Shown here: positions 1 through 12,209 of the stretch, one piece after another
Position numbering within the stretch: position 1 is the first letter of the stretch
How the letters are laid out: every line of letters starts with the position of its first letter
Assembly (NCBI RefSeq): GCF_011777495.1
Contig: NZ_JAATJS010000001.1
Location: 62,001 to 126,000 of the forward strand
Direction of reading: 5' to 3'
DNA: 64,000 nucleotides
Origin: Microvirga terricola
GTDB taxonomy: Bacteria; Pseudomonadota; Alphaproteobacteria; Rhizobiales; Beijerinckiaceae
Notes under the pieces: generated by a model
What the model saw: the letters and a program-made list of their open reading frames with translations, nothing else
Databases searched by the model: none
What the model was told of the DNA's origin: nothing
Translations under genes and position numbers: made by a program

Positions 1-209
1 GCATCGATCTGCTCGCTTTTGCCGGTGTCGCAGATGAGGGGGATCGCGCCTCGGCCGATCTTGTCGGCTGCGGCCTTGGATCCCTCCATGGCGCGGCTGG
101 CAATGGCGACGCGGGCTCCCTCCTCGACCAAGCCTTGCGCTATGCCGAAGCCAAGCCCCTTGCTCGCGCCGAGAACAAGCGCACGCTTTCCGTCCAAACC
201 TGTCTTCAT
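1..209 (-). CDS. SDR family oxidoreductase, N-terminal part (runs off the window)
   Basis: The first 69 codons of a short-chain dehydrogenase/reductase; the rest lies beyond the left edge. The N-terminus has a Rossmann beta strand followed by the glycine-rich cofactor motif GASKGLGFGIA (TGxxxGxG type), then a stretch ending in ASRAMEG, as expected for NAD(P)-dependent SDR enzymes. The ATG lies behind a GAGGGG ribosome site and starts 9 bases after the stop of the DapA-family gene, so it is probably the last visible gene of the minus-strand oxidoreductase operon. The catalytic Tyr-x-x-x-Lys lies outside the window, so substrate and activity cannot be judged. It plausibly acts on the same carbonyl or keto compound as its neighbours (inference). 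Confidence 0.85.
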   Translation of the reverse strand, partial: MKTGLDGKRALVLGASKGLGFGIAQGLVEEGARVAIASRAMEGSKAAADKIGRGAIPLICDTGKSEQID

Positions 210-218
210 GTCATCCCC

Positions 219-1133
219 TCACGAGCGCTCGATGCGCTCCATCATCCATTCGATATCTGCGATTGTTTCCGGGCTCAACTTCGGCCCTGGCTTGCGCAAT
301 GTCTCGGAGACAATGATGCCGCGCCGCTTCAGGACATATTTGCGCACTGCAAGTCCGAGACTGGGCTGCGTCTCGTAGCGGACGAGCGGCAGATGGCGGT
401 CGAAGAGATCATGCGCCTCCGTGCGCTTGCCCGCCTTGATCAGATTGACGACCCCAACAAGCATTTCCGGGTAAGCATACCCTGTCATCGCCCCGTCCGC
501 GCCACGTTCCATCTCGAAAGGCAGGAAGAGACCGCCATTGCCGCAGAGGATCGAAACCCGGCGCACCTGCCCCTGATCGCTTGCGCGGCGCAGCGTCGTG
601 ATCTTGTCGAGGCCCGGCCAATCCTCATGTTTCAGCATCACGCACGATGGATTCTCCTCGATGATCCGCATGATCACCTTCGGCGTCATGACCACATTGG
701 TCACGAGCGGATAATCCTGGATCACGAATGGCACGTTCGGACCAATCGCCTCGACCGCATCGGCGAAATAGGACACGATCTGGTCGTCTGTCCGAAGCGT
801 TGAAGGAGGCGCGATCATCACGCCCGCGGCTCCCGCATCCATCACCTTGCGGGACAAGGCCGACATGGCGGCAAAACCGGCGGCCGACACCCCTACGATG
901 ACGGGAACTCGCCCCGATACCGCAGCAAGAACTTGCTTGGCGTAGGAAAACGACTCCTCGGCGGCGAGCTTCGGGGCTTCCCCCATGATCCCCAAGATCG
1001 TCAGACCCGTCGCCCCGGCGTTGAGGAACGCCTCGACCATCCGGTCGGTCGACGCGAGGTCCAGGCTTCCGTCGCTCCTGAAGGGGGTCGGGCAGATGAC
1101 ATAGACACCGGCAGCAGAAGTCGTGAGCACCAT
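219..1133 (-). CDS. DapA-family (DHDPS / N-acetylneuraminate lyase type) aldolase or dehydratase
   Basis: A 304-residue TIM-barrel protein of the class I aldolase DapA superfamily, of normal family length. The Schiff-base lysine is K168 in VMLKHED and the glycine-rich GIMGEAPKL (about 48-56) matches the usual GTTGE region. The tyrosine normally found in the YNxP segment appears to be replaced: the text reads Q139-D140-Y141-P142. A true dihydrodipicolinate synthase is therefore unlikely, and a sugar-acid or other 2-oxo-acid dehydratase/aldolase is a better guess. The ATG directly follows GGAGGAA. It sits between a molybdenum aldehyde oxidoreductase and an SDR enzyme, which suggests a catabolic route for an aldehyde or sugar acid. 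Substrate unknown. Confidence 0.85.
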   Translation of the reverse strand: MVLTTSAAGVYVICPTPFRSDGSLDLASTDRMVEAFLNAGATGLTILGIMGEAPKLAAEESFSYAKQVLAAVSGRVPVIVGVSAAGFAAMSALSRKVMDAGAAGVMIAPPSTLRTDDQIVSYFADAVEAIGPNVPFVIQDYPLVTNVVMTPKVIMRIIEENPSCVMLKHEDWPGLDKITTLRRASDQGQVRRVSILCGNGGLFLPFEMERGADGAMTGYAYPEMLVGVVNLIKAGKRTEAHDLFDRHLPLVRYETQPSLGLAVRKYVLKRRGIIVSETLRKPGPKLSPETIADIEWMMERIERS

Positions 1134-1237
1134 TTCCTCCGTGACGCACCAGAGAGACCTGGCCGGATGATGTCATACACCGCCTTTGCGCCGCGCGCAC
1201 CGGTCATCGAATTATCCGAAATGCGGGGTCTGGTTGC

Positions 1238-3523
1238 TCAGAGAAGGTCTTCCATACGGATGGGCAGGTTCCTGATCCGGCGCCCGGTCGCATGGTACAC
1301 GGCATTGGCGATGGCCGCGTTCGTGCCGACGTTCCCCAATTCGCCGACGCCCTTGATCCCGAGGGCATTCACCTTGTTGTCCTCTTCCGGCACCAAGATG
1401 ACCTCAACGTCGCGGATGTCGGCGCTGACCGGAATCATGTAGTCCGCGAGGTCCTTATTGACATACCGGGCGACGCGCTCATCGATCTCCGTTTCCTCAT
1501 GCAGCGCCGAGGCAACGCCCCAGATCAGAGCACCCAGCAGCTGACTGCGTGCAGTGATGGGGCTAACGATGCGGCCCGCGGCGAACGCGCCGACAAGGCG
1601 AGGAACGCGAATTTCACGGGTTCGCTTGTGGACGCGAACCTCCACGAACTCGGCGCCGAAAGCATATTGCACATGGTTTCCAGCCGATGTGCCGACTGTC
1701 AGGACGGGAATCCCCTTTGAGAGCAGGGTATGGCCGAGCAACTTGATCGGTACAGAAGCGACTTCCGGTGTGTACTTCGCATGGCCTTCGACGGGTCCGA
1801 ATCCGATGCGCAAAAGCGCGCTCTTCAACGGCTCGCTTTTGTCGGCGCCAACAAGCATACCCTCGCGCAAGCGGATAACGGCCGGATCCACACCCCGCAG
1901 GGCGCCCTCATGCGAGGCGGCTCTGGCCAACCGCTCGCGAATGTCCTCGCAGGCATGTGCAACGGCATTGCAGATACTGGCTGTTGCGTTCGACCCACCG
2001 GCGACAGGAGCCGGAGGCAAGGAACTGTCGCCAAGTTCTACGTTCACATCCTCCAGCGGTATGCCGAGAAACTCCGCCGCCGTCAGCGCGATGGCCGTGT
2101 AGGCTCCTGTGCCGAGGTCATGTCCCGCAGTCCGGACCCTTGCTTTGCCGTTTGGCGCAAGCGTCACCCGCACCTCGGCAGGCCCGATGTTCGTCGGGTA
2201 GCAGGCAGTGGCGCATCCCCATCCAATAAGCCAATCGCGATCCTGCATCGAGCCCGGCTCGGGATTCCGCTTAGCCCATCCGAATGCCGCGGCCGCCCTG
2301 TCGTAACAGGCTATGAGTGACCGGCTGGAAAAAGGCTTTTGGTTGATTGGGTCGATCTGCGTATCGTTGAGCCTCCGCAGTTCCACCGGGTCCATGCGCA
2401 GTTTCACCGCAAGCTCGTCCATCGCGCTCTCCAGCGCGAACATATAAGGCACCTCGGCAGGCGAACGCATGAAGCCTGGTGTGCTACGGTCGGCATGCAC
2501 GATATTGACGTGCGTCGCCACATTCGGACAGGCGTAGAGAAGCGATGTCGTGTCCGTCCCGGCGACCTTGTAATCATCCGCGCGGGACGAGATCTCCCAC
2601 CCTTCATGCGACAGAGATGTCAGCCTGCCACTGCGGTCGGCTCCGAGTTTGATGTGATGCTGCGTTTCAGCGCGGTAGCTTGAAACTGTAAAGCCCTGCT
2701 GGCGTGTCGCCACGAGCTTGACGGGGCGGCCGAGGCGCTTGGCGGCTATGGCGACCAGGGCGGTTCGCGGCGTAATCGCCGCCTTCGATCCAAATGCGCC
2801 GCCGACAAAGGGCGACACGGCCCGAACACGCTCCGGCCTAATGCCGAGCTGTTTCGCAACTCCGTTCTTCAATCCATAGACATATTGGCTCGACTCGTAG
2901 ACGGTCAGCTGATCGCCAGACCAGGCGCAGGTCGTGGCATAGAGCTCGATGGCGTTGTGGTGCTGGGCGGGGGTTGAATAGTAAGCATCGATCTTGACAT
3001 CGGCTTCCTGATACGCCGTCTCGGGATCGCCGACACCCGGCTCCGAACTGAGGAAGCCCGCGGCAGCTCTAGGCTGGGGCTTGCGCCCATCCAAGCCCGA
3101 CACGGCCCTCCGCTCCATATAGTCGACGCGGATCATATAAGCGGCTTCCCGCGCGGCCTCGAAGGTTTCAGCGACGACCATGGCGATGATCTGTCCATCA
3201 TGCCAGATCTTTCGCGTGTCCAACGGCACTATGCTTGTCGAGGTATAGCCCCCTAAAGCGAAGAAACGCACTTTGTGGACTTTGCCCTTGGTATTCTCAT
3301 AGGTGAGAATATCGATAACGCCATCAACCGCCTGCGCTTCCGTCAGGTCGAGCGCACTGATCCGGCCACGGGCTATGGTGCTCATGACAAGAAAGGCATG
3401 CGCCGTGTCGTCGAGGACGACATCGGACGGATAGCATGCAGCGCCAGTTACCTTTAAGCGCCCGTCGATGCGTGGCACAGCCCGCCCGATCATGTCACCG
3501 TTTGCCTTGATCTGCACACTCAT
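1238..3523 (-). CDS. Molybdopterin-binding large subunit of xanthine-dehydrogenase-family aldehyde oxidoreductase (PaoC/YagR-like)
   Basis: A 761-residue molybdenum-cofactor subunit. It begins with the ammonia-lyase-like a/b hammerhead domain (VGRxxPRIDG-type start, here GRAVPRIDGRLKVTG) followed by the two Mo-binding domains. Visible signatures are FVGGAFGSK, the substrate-pocket FMRSPAEVP, and the catalytic glutamate E728 in GIKGVGELG near the C-terminus. Length is close to E. coli PaoC (YagR). The start chosen is the ATG that overlaps the TGA of the FAD subunit (TGATG), with GGAG upstream; a GTG lies one codon earlier. It forms a heterotrimer with the next two genes, as known for PaoABC, which oxidises aldehydes to carboxylic acids. 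The actual substrate cannot be read from sequence. Confidence 0.92.
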   Translation of the reverse strand: MSVQIKANGDMIGRAVPRIDGRLKVTGAACYPSDVVLDDTAHAFLVMSTIARGRISALDLTEAQAVDGVIDILTYENTKGKVHKVRFFALGGYTSTSIVPLDTRKIWHDGQIIAMVVAETFEAAREAAYMIRVDYMERRAVSGLDGRKPQPRAAAGFLSSEPGVGDPETAYQEADVKIDAYYSTPAQHHNAIELYATTCAWSGDQLTVYESSQYVYGLKNGVAKQLGIRPERVRAVSPFVGGAFGSKAAITPRTALVAIAAKRLGRPVKLVATRQQGFTVSSYRAETQHHIKLGADRSGRLTSLSHEGWEISSRADDYKVAGTDTTSLLYACPNVATHVNIVHADRSTPGFMRSPAEVPYMFALESAMDELAVKLRMDPVELRRLNDTQIDPINQKPFSSRSLIACYDRAAAAFGWAKRNPEPGSMQDRDWLIGWGCATACYPTNIGPAEVRVTLAPNGKARVRTAGHDLGTGAYTAIALTAAEFLGIPLEDVNVELGDSSLPPAPVAGGSNATASICNAVAHACEDIRERLARAASHEGALRGVDPAVIRLREGMLVGADKSEPLKSALLRIGFGPVEGHAKYTPEVASVPIKLLGHTLLSKGIPVLTVGTSAGNHVQYAFGAEFVEVRVHKRTREIRVPRLVGAFAAGRIVSPITARSQLLGALIWGVASALHEETEIDERVARYVNKDLADYMIPVSADIRDVEVILVPEEDNKVNALGIKGVGELGNVGTNAAIANAVYHATGRRIRNLPIRMEDLL

Positions 3524-4539
3524 CACCGGATCTCCAGGGCCGCCGCTTCGAGAAGCGCGCGAACAAGAGTCCGTCGTCCGAGTTCAGGTTTGAAATCATT
3601 CCCACCGAAAGTCCGTGCACCAGCGAAGGCGGCTTCCGCAGCCACACGTGCCCGCACCTCGTCGAGCATCGTGCCCTTCAAGACGTCCTCCGCTTCCACC
3701 GCGCGCCAAGGAATTGTTGCGACACCGCCGAGTGCAATCCGGGCTTCGCGAACAACGCCATCCGCAAGATCGAGCGCCACCGCCGCCGATGCGCTCGCGA
3801 ATTCGTAAGATTCCCGGTCTCGCACCTTCAGATAAAGCGAGCGACGCGCATAAGCACCGGCAGGAATGTGGAAAGACACGATGATCTCGCCTGTAGCGAG
3901 CGACGTCTCGATATGCGGCGTGTCCCCCGGAAGTTTGTGAAGCGTTCTGAAAGGCACCTCACGATTTCCTTTCGCGCCTGCGATTTCGACGGCCGCATCG
4001 AGAGCGATGAGCGCCTGGGCGAAGTCGCCCGGATACGTGGCAATACAATGCTCGCTCGTGCCGAGAATGGCGTGCTTGCGGTTCAATCCTTGAAGAGCTG
4101 CACAACCGCTACCGGGATCGCGCTTGTTGCACTCATGCCATGATGTATCGCGGAAGTAAGAGCATCGCGTCCGTTGCAGCACATTGCCGCCGAGGCTTGC
4201 CATGTTGCGCAGTTGCGCGCTGGCCCCAAGTTTTAAGGCTTGAGACACGACCGGGTATTCACGCTCGACCGCCGGATGATGAGCGACCGCGCTCATGCGG
4301 GCGAGTGCTCCGAGACGGAGGCCCATCGGGGTGACAGTAATCTCGGAGAACGTCTTCTCGAGCGGATTGATGTCGATGACCCGGTCCGGCCTCATGACGT
4401 CTATCTTCATGAGATCGAGAAGGGTCGTCCCTCCGGCAAGAAATTGTATCGGCGCGTGCAGCGGCGCGTCCGCTTGGTGAGACGCCGCGCGGATGGCAGA
4501 GGCGAGATCGTGCGCGCGCTCATAAGAGAATGGCCTCAT
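3523..4539 (-). CDS. FAD-binding medium subunit with extra [4Fe-4S] insertion (PaoB/YagS-like)
   Basis: A 338-residue FAD subunit of the xanthine dehydrogenase family: an N-terminal FAD-PCMH fold ([22 protein letters not shown]) and a C-terminal CO-dehydrogenase-flavoprotein domain. Four cysteines, C126, C137, C146 and C165, sit in an insertion ([31 protein letters not shown]) that matches the loop holding the extra [4Fe-4S] cluster in E. coli PaoB. This points to the PaoABC-type aldehyde oxidase subgroup rather than classical xanthine dehydrogenase or CO dehydrogenase. The ATG overlaps the stop of the [2Fe-2S] gene by four bases (ATGA), so the two are translationally coupled. The reading frame stays open 60 codons further upstream, but that stretch lies inside the preceding gene. 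Confidence 0.93.
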   Translation of the reverse strand: MRPFSYERAHDLASAIRAASHQADAPLHAPIQFLAGGTTLLDLMKIDVMRPDRVIDINPLEKTFSEITVTPMGLRLGALARMSAVAHHPAVEREYPVVSQALKLGASAQLRNMASLGGNVLQRTRCSYFRDTSWHECNKRDPGSGCAALQGLNRKHAILGTSEHCIATYPGDFAQALIALDAAVEIAGAKGNREVPFRTLHKLPGDTPHIETSLATGEIIVSFHIPAGAYARRSLYLKVRDRESYEFASASAAVALDLADGVVREARIALGGVATIPWRAVEAEDVLKGTMLDEVRARVAAEAAFAGARTFGGNDFKPELGRRTLVRALLEAAALEIR

Positions 4540-5060
4540 TTGCGCGATCTCTTCATCTCGGCTCTCGCCTGCTTGATGGCCGCGACGATATTGGGATAAG
4601 CGGCGCAGCGGCAGAGGTTTCCGCTCATATACTCGCGAATATCGTCGTCCGTCTCCGCCAATCCCTCCATAACGCAGGCGACGGCAGACATGATCTGGCC
4701 CGGCGTGCAGTAGCCGCATTGGAAGGCATCATGATCCATAAAGGCCTGCTGCATTGGATGCAGGGTGCTCTCATCCAGCGCCAATCCTTCGATGGTGGTC
4801 ACGGCCTTACCTTCGACGCTCGCCGCCAACGTGAGGCAGGACAGGACACGCTGGCCATCGACGTGGACGGTGCATGCTCCGCACTGTCCTTGGTCGCATC
4901 CTTTTTTCGTTCCGGTCAGACCAAGATGCTCCCGCAAGGCATCGAGCAGGGTGACTCTGGGATCAAGGGAAAGCCGATGGTCGCGGCCATTCACCGAGAG
5001 AACGAGCTTCAGCGCCCGGCTTGCGGAAAGGGAAGCCTTGAGAGGTGAATTCGCATCCAT
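4536..5060 (-). CDS. [2Fe-2S] small subunit of aldehyde oxidoreductase (PaoA/YagT-like, no export signal)
   Basis: A 174-residue iron-sulfur subunit. The plant-type ferredoxin domain has C55, C60, C63 and C75, and the helical second domain has C115, C118, C150 and C152 (CGYCTPG and GNLCRC), giving the usual two [2Fe-2S] clusters. The ATG at 5060 is preceded by AGGGGA at good spacing; a GTG eight codons upstream is possible but less well placed. Unlike E. coli PaoA, the N-terminus ([13 protein letters not shown]) has no twin-arginine signal, so this complex is expected to stay in the cytoplasm. First gene of the visible operon: [2Fe-2S], FAD, Mo, DapA-like, SDR. No XdhC/PaoD-type maturation chaperone follows inside the window. 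Confidence 0.92.
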   Translation of the reverse strand: MDANSPLKASLSASRALKLVLSVNGRDHRLSLDPRVTLLDALREHLGLTGTKKGCDQGQCGACTVHVDGQRVLSCLTLAASVEGKAVTTIEGLALDESTLHPMQQAFMDHDAFQCGYCTPGQIMSAVACVMEGLAETDDDIREYMSGNLCRCAAYPNIVAAIKQARAEMKRSRK

Positions 5061-5222
5061 TTCGTGGTCCCCTGATATGGGCACGAGGGATAACAGGGGC
5101 CGATGGAGCGGGTTCCGGTCACGGCTGGTATCGGACGCATTGCCGCGCGCTCAAGCGGCGGTCCACCCATCACCTCAGTTTGAATGCTCGAAGCGTAGCA
5201 ATTCGCGAGGAGCAGCGGGAGC

Positions 5223-5405
5223 CTAACCGCCCCCCTTACGACCGGATCCGCTCTTCTTCCCGCCACCGGTTTCCTTGTTGACCGTCGCCCAAGCCCGGCG
5301 CTCGGCCTCGTGCTCGGACACACCGCGATCTTCGTAAGACTTCTCGATGTGCTCGGCTTGGCGTTTCTGCTTGCCCGTATAGCTCGATTTGTCGCCGCGT
5401 GGCAT
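5223..5405 (-). CDS. Small lysine/glutamate-rich conserved protein of unknown function
   Basis: A 60-residue, very hydrophilic protein starting MPRGDKSSYTGKQKRQ, with a charged helical middle (EHIEKSYEDRGVSEHEAERR) and a low-complexity tail rich in Gly, Ser and Lys. A perfect AGGAGG site lies just upstream of the ATG, which supports it as a real gene. Similar short proteins are common in rhizobial genomes and are sometimes labelled plasmid stabilisation protein, a name with little evidence behind it. It stands alone between PEP carboxylase and the aldehyde oxidoreductase operon. No domain or catalytic motif can be seen; the composition suggests a nucleic-acid-associated or stress-type small protein (inference). 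Confidence 0.75.
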   Translation of the reverse strand: MPRGDKSSYTGKQKRQAEHIEKSYEDRGVSEHEAERRAWATVNKETGGGKKSGSGRKGGG

Positions 5406-5502
5406 GAGATCCTCCTGGCGTGACAATGGTCCCCGTTCCCGGAGAGCGCTCGTTGAAGCCACCAACAGCTTACGCCGGCCTTGGTTCCAGGCCCCGCCCT
5501 GT

Positions 5503-8292
5503 CTAGCCGCTGTTGCGGAGGCCGGCTGCGATGCCGTTGATCGAGAGATGAATACCCTCCACAACACGCTCATCGGCATCACCTGCGCGGTGGCGCTTCA
5601 AAAGCTCGATCTGGAGATGATTCAGCGGATCGAGATAGGGGAAGCGATTGCGGATGGAGCGCGCAAGAAGCTGATTTCCGTCGAGCAGAGCCTCTTGCTT
5701 CGTGATCGCAAGAAGCTGCCTGATCGAATCCTTCCACTCGCACCGGAGTCGGGGAAAGATCGCATCGCGCAGCGCCTCGTCTTCGACAAGTTTTGCATAG
5801 CGCGATGCGATGGCGATGTTGCTCTTGGCAAGAACCATGTCCATGTTCGACAGCAATGCCTGAAAGAACGGCCACTCGCGATACATCTCCTGCAACAGCG
5901 CGAGACCGTTGTCCGGATGAGCGTCGAGCCAAGCATTCACCGCGGAGCCGAAGCCGTACCAACCCGGCAACATGAGGCGACACTGCGCCCATCCGAAAAC
6001 CCAGGGGATGGCGCGCAGGTCCTCGATGCGTCTCGAATTCGTCCGCGAGGCAGGGCGGCTCCCGATGTTGAGATTGGCGATTTCGCTGATGACGGTGGAT
6101 TCCCAGAAATACTGCTCGAATCCTTCGGTCTCGTACACGAGATTGCGATAAGCCTTGTAGGCTCTCTCTGAGAGTTCCTCCACCGCCGTCAGATACTCTT
6201 CGCGAGGCGCAGGCTTGCCTGAATGCAACAGCGAGGCCTCGAACGTGGCGGCAGCCAACGTCTCAAGATTGCGACGGCCCAGATCGGGGTTCGAGTACTT
6301 ACCCGCAATCACCTCGCCCTGTTCGGTGACGCGGATGGTACCCTGCACCGCGCCGCCCGGCTGCGCCAGAATGGCCTGATAGCTTGGTCCGCCGCCACGA
6401 CCGACCGAGCCGCCGCGACCGTGGAAAAGGCGCAATGCCACGCCGTATTGCTCGAACACTTCGACCAGTTCGATCTCGGCCTTGTAAAGTTCCCAGCCGG
6501 AGGTGAGGAAGCCACCATCCTTGTTGCTGTCAGAATAACCCAGCATCACTTCCTGCAGCTTTCCGCGGCTGCGCAGGAGGCGCATGTAATCCGGCAGCGA
6601 GAACAAGCTTTCCATCACGCTCGCGCAGGCACGTAGATCTGCGATGGTTTCAAAAAGCGGTACGATATTGACGCTCATCTCGCCGTCATGCGGGCGCAGC
6701 AGGCCGACCTCCTTGAGAAGAAGCGCAACTTCCAGAACGTCCGACGGGTCGCTTGCTTTCGAAATGACGTAGTTCGAAACAGCGGCCTTACCGTAGCGCC
6801 TATGGGCCTCGGCGGCCTCGCGTGCGATGGCGAGCTCGGAAGCCGTTTCCGGCGAATAGTCGAGATAGGGTGACGCCAGAAGGCGCGGTGTGCGAAGTTC
6901 CCGCAGCAGCAACGCCACGCGCTCCGCCTCGGGAAGCGCCGCGTAGTTTGTTCCGGGGTTCGCCTTCTCGAACAATTCGGCGACCACCCGCTGGTGCACA
7001 TCGGAGTTTTGCCTCAGGTCGATGCTGGCGAGATGGAAGCCGAAAACACCGACCGCACGTCGCAACTTGCACAAGCGGCCGCGCGCAAGAGCCGCGGAAC
7101 CATTTGCCGTGAGAGAGCGGTGCAGTACCGCAAGGTCCTCTGCAAGCTCCTCGACGGCAGTGTAGGCGGGAGCCTCACCAACCGCGTGACGGGCGATTTC
7201 TGCATGACCGAGAGCTTCGGCAGTGGCCGCGAGCCGCGCGTAGATGCCGGAAATCGCGCGGCGGTAAGGCTCATCCTGCCGGTGAGGTGAATGGTCCGGC
7301 GAGGCATCGTCCAGCGCTTGGACCTGCTCGGAGATGCTGACATAGCGCCCATCGAGAGAAAGCTCGCTCCCGAGACGGTGAATCTCTTCGAGATAGAATC
7401 CGATTGCCCGGCCGCTCTGTAGAAGGAGAGCCTGCCGCAATGTCTCGGCGGTCACGAAAGGATTGCCGTCGCGGTCGCCGCCAATCCAGCTTCCCATGCG
7501 CAGGAACGAGGGCAGTTCCAACGTGGTCCAGACCGGGTCCATGGCAGTAAGCTGGTCCTCAAGAGAGGCGTAGAGGCGCGGTAATTCCCGAAAGAAAGTG
7601 TAATCGTAATAAGCAAGGCCATTCATGACCTCGTCGATGACCTTGAGCCTGGTTCGTCGCAAAATGCTCGTCTGCCAGAGGGTCAGGATGGCGCGGCGCA
7701 GAGCCTCTTCGCTCGCAGCGTCCTCCTGCGGCGTCAGACGCTGGCGGTCGCGCAAGTCGAGAAGCTGCGAAACCTCCCTTTCCCGATCGATGGTGCTCTT
7801 GCGCCGCACCTCCGTCGGATGCGCGGTCAAAACCGGGGAAACGAGAGCGGACGCGAAGAACTGCTGCAGCTGCGCCTGAGCCACGCCCTCCTCTTGCGCG
7901 AGCTTGAGCGCACGCGCCATGGTGCCTTCACGGGGAGCCGAAGCGGCCATTTGATGAGCACGGGACCGGCGGACATGGTGCTGGTCTTCGGCCAAATTCG
8001 CGAGATGCGAGAAATAGCTGTAGGCCCGGATAATCTGGTTGGTTCGCCCGCGCGAGAGGCTGTTCAGCGTCTTTTCGAGCTCATTTCGAGCAGCCTTGTC
8101 CTCGTCCCGGTGGAATCGGATGGATGTCTGGCGGATTCGTTCTACGGTTTCGAAAACCGCCTCGCCTTCCTGCTCGCGGATCGTGTCCCCCAGGATGCGC
8201 CCCAGGAGACGGATATCATCACGGAGAGGCAGGTCCTTGTTGGGAGTGGCGTCTGGGTTGTTCGCGGACAAGGGGATGGCTCGCTTCGGCAT
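5503..8292 (-). CDS. ppc: Phosphoenolpyruvate carboxylase
   Basis: A 929-residue enzyme, normal length for the bacterial family, which carboxylates PEP with bicarbonate to oxaloacetate and refills the TCA cycle. The catalytic histidine is H158 in [13 protein letters not shown]. The second active-site signature is [19 protein letters not shown], and the [10 protein letters not shown] segment is intact. The C-terminus reads [13 protein letters not shown], close to the family's conserved TINGIAAGMRNTG end, so the gene is complete. It stands 67 bases downstream of the Hsp70 gene on the same strand and may be cotranscribed. The homotetramer acts in the cytoplasm; allosteric control by acetyl-CoA and aspartate is known for the family but not testable here. 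Confidence 0.97.
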   Translation of the reverse strand: MPKRAIPLSANNPDATPNKDLPLRDDIRLLGRILGDTIREQEGEAVFETVERIRQTSIRFHRDEDKAARNELEKTLNSLSRGRTNQIIRAYSYFSHLANLAEDQHHVRRSRAHQMAASAPREGTMARALKLAQEEGVAQAQLQQFFASALVSPVLTAHPTEVRRKSTIDREREVSQLLDLRDRQRLTPQEDAASEEALRRAILTLWQTSILRRTRLKVIDEVMNGLAYYDYTFFRELPRLYASLEDQLTAMDPVWTTLELPSFLRMGSWIGGDRDGNPFVTAETLRQALLLQSGRAIGFYLEEIHRLGSELSLDGRYVSISEQVQALDDASPDHSPHRQDEPYRRAISGIYARLAATAEALGHAEIARHAVGEAPAYTAVEELAEDLAVLHRSLTANGSAALARGRLCKLRRAVGVFGFHLASIDLRQNSDVHQRVVAELFEKANPGTNYAALPEAERVALLLRELRTPRLLASPYLDYSPETASELAIAREAAEAHRRYGKAAVSNYVISKASDPSDVLEVALLLKEVGLLRPHDGEMSVNIVPLFETIADLRACASVMESLFSLPDYMRLLRSRGKLQEVMLGYSDSNKDGGFLTSGWELYKAEIELVEVFEQYGVALRLFHGRGGSVGRGGGPSYQAILAQPGGAVQGTIRVTEQGEVIAGKYSNPDLGRRNLETLAAATFEASLLHSGKPAPREEYLTAVEELSERAYKAYRNLVYETEGFEQYFWESTVISEIANLNIGSRPASRTNSRRIEDLRAIPWVFGWAQCRLMLPGWYGFGSAVNAWLDAHPDNGLALLQEMYREWPFFQALLSNMDMVLAKSNIAIASRYAKLVEDEALRDAIFPRLRCEWKDSIRQLLAITKQEALLDGNQLLARSIRNRFPYLDPLNHLQIELLKRHRAGDADERVVEGIHLSINGIAAGLRNSG

Positions 8293-8358
8293 GATGTTGC
8301 ATTTGCGAGTAAATCCCTTCCCTCCCGTCGCCGCAAGCGTGGCATTCCTCCGTCAAAT

Positions 8359-9675
8359 TCAGTGGCCGCCCACAGCCCAGCGGGCTGGCTCGTTGGCCTG
8401 ACCGATAAGGGCAAGCCCATAGGCGATGGATTCGAACTGATCGGCAGAGGTCAGCCGCTCTTCGCCGAAGCGATCCACGAAAAGGTTGCGAATGGCCGGA
8501 ACGAAGGACGTGCCGCCGGTTAGAAAAACCTTTTCGATTTCTCCCGCAGCAACCCCAGCATTCGCCAGCGCCTGATCAACGGTTTCGGCGATGCGGACGA
8601 CATCGCCGGCAATCCAGGTTTCGAAATCGCGGCGTGCGATGCTGGCGCGAATGTCGACGCCTTCGGCTTTGAAGCGGAACTCGGTCTCGTCCTGGCTAGA
8701 CAAGGCGACCTTGGCCGATGAAACGGCGCGGTAGAGGGCGAAGCCGAGATCGTATTCCACGATGTCGATGAACTTTTCGAGCGGCTCAGGATCGAGCGCG
8801 ACGCGGGCGAGTTCCCGCAATTCCTTGAGGTCGCCGCTCCCCTTCATCATCGCAAGTTGGTTCCAGCGGGCGAAATTGGCGTAGTAGTGATTAGGGATCG
8901 AGAGGATCTTATCCATCGAGCGGTAGCTACCGCCCTTTCCGAGGCGTGGAGAAACCACCTGATCGACGATGCGGTAGTCGAAAGCGTCCCCGGCGATGCC
9001 GATGCCGGAATGGCCCAGAGGCTCCGCGCGCAGGACCCCGCCGGAGCGTGAGAAGCGCATGACAGAAAAGTCGCTCGTGCCGCCCCCGAAATCCGCGACG
9101 AGAACGGTCGCGTCGTGCTCCAGCTGCCGCGCATAGAAAAACGCGGCCCCAACTGGCTCATAGACATAGTGAGCGTGTTTCGCGCCCAGCTTGCTGAAGG
9201 CCGTCCGGTATCGGCTCATCGCGAGCGCATCGTCAGGGTGCGATCCCGCGAACTGAACGGGCCGCCCGATCACCACATTGCGGGCAGAAAAGTCGATGCG
9301 GTCGCCGCCATGCCGCGCCAGGGTGCGCAGGAAGGCGCTCAAAAGATCCTCGAATCGATACCTCTCCCGGAAAATCCGGGTTTCCTGGAAGGACTGGCTT
9401 GCCGCAAAGCTCTTGAAGGATTGGATGAATCGGTGGGCCGACAATCCATCGAGAAACTGCTCAATAGCCCAGGGACCGCCCTCGACTTGGGTACGCAGGC
9501 CGTTGCCATGGCGTTCGTCCCAAAAGCAAAGGGCCGTGACGAAGACCTTCAGGTCCTTGCCCCCGTGAGCAAAGGTCAGTGCCTCGACCCGGCCTTCGGA
9601 ATCGGCAATCGCCACGACCGTGTTGCTGGTACCAAAATCGACGCCGATGGACAGGTTTTGCGAGGCGGGCGGCAT
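8359..9675 (-). CDS. YegD-like Hsp70-family chaperone homologue
   Basis: A 438-residue protein with the actin-like ATPase fold of Hsp70: phosphate-1 motif SIGVDFGTSNTVV at the N-terminus, phosphate-2 ADFGGGTSDFSV near the middle and the adenosine motif FLTGGTSFVPAIR near the C-terminus. It ends soon after the ATPase domain, so it lacks the long peptide-binding and lid domains of DnaK, as in E. coli YegD. The chosen ATG encodes MPPASQNLS; an upstream in-frame start would add 22 residues with no homology-like features. Client and partner proteins are unknown. Followed at 67 bases by ppc, with no obvious functional link. Confidence 0.9.
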   Translation of the reverse strand: MPPASQNLSIGVDFGTSNTVVAIADSEGRVEALTFAHGGKDLKVFVTALCFWDERHGNGLRTQVEGGPWAIEQFLDGLSAHRFIQSFKSFAASQSFQETRIFRERYRFEDLLSAFLRTLARHGGDRIDFSARNVVIGRPVQFAGSHPDDALAMSRYRTAFSKLGAKHAHYVYEPVGAAFFYARQLEHDATVLVADFGGGTSDFSVMRFSRSGGVLRAEPLGHSGIGIAGDAFDYRIVDQVVSPRLGKGGSYRSMDKILSIPNHYYANFARWNQLAMMKGSGDLKELRELARVALDPEPLEKFIDIVEYDLGFALYRAVSSAKVALSSQDETEFRFKAEGVDIRASIARRDFETWIAGDVVRIAETVDQALANAGVAAGEIEKVFLTGGTSFVPAIRNLFVDRFGEERLTSADQFESIAYGLALIGQANEPARWAVGGH

Positions 9676-9856
9676 GGCATTCTCGGAGATATGGGGCGGA
9701 GCGGGGCCGGACGGTCTATACGCCGGGCTCCAGCGGGCCAAGTAAAATCTGCGGAAAAGCCTTCCCCAACGTTATAATCCCCTCGCCAACCGCCCCGGTT
9801 GACCTGAGGATACGGCGCGCCGTAGAAGCCGCGCCTCGGTTCCGTCGGAGATTCCC

Positions 9857-12199
<2,343 letters not shown>

Positions 12200-12209
12200 C
12201 AGTCAATCC

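Noticed and set aside
9750..9778. TATAAT at 9773-9778 as a tex promoter
   Set aside because: The -10 is perfect, but no acceptable -35 element exists at 16-18 bases; evidence too weak to annotate.
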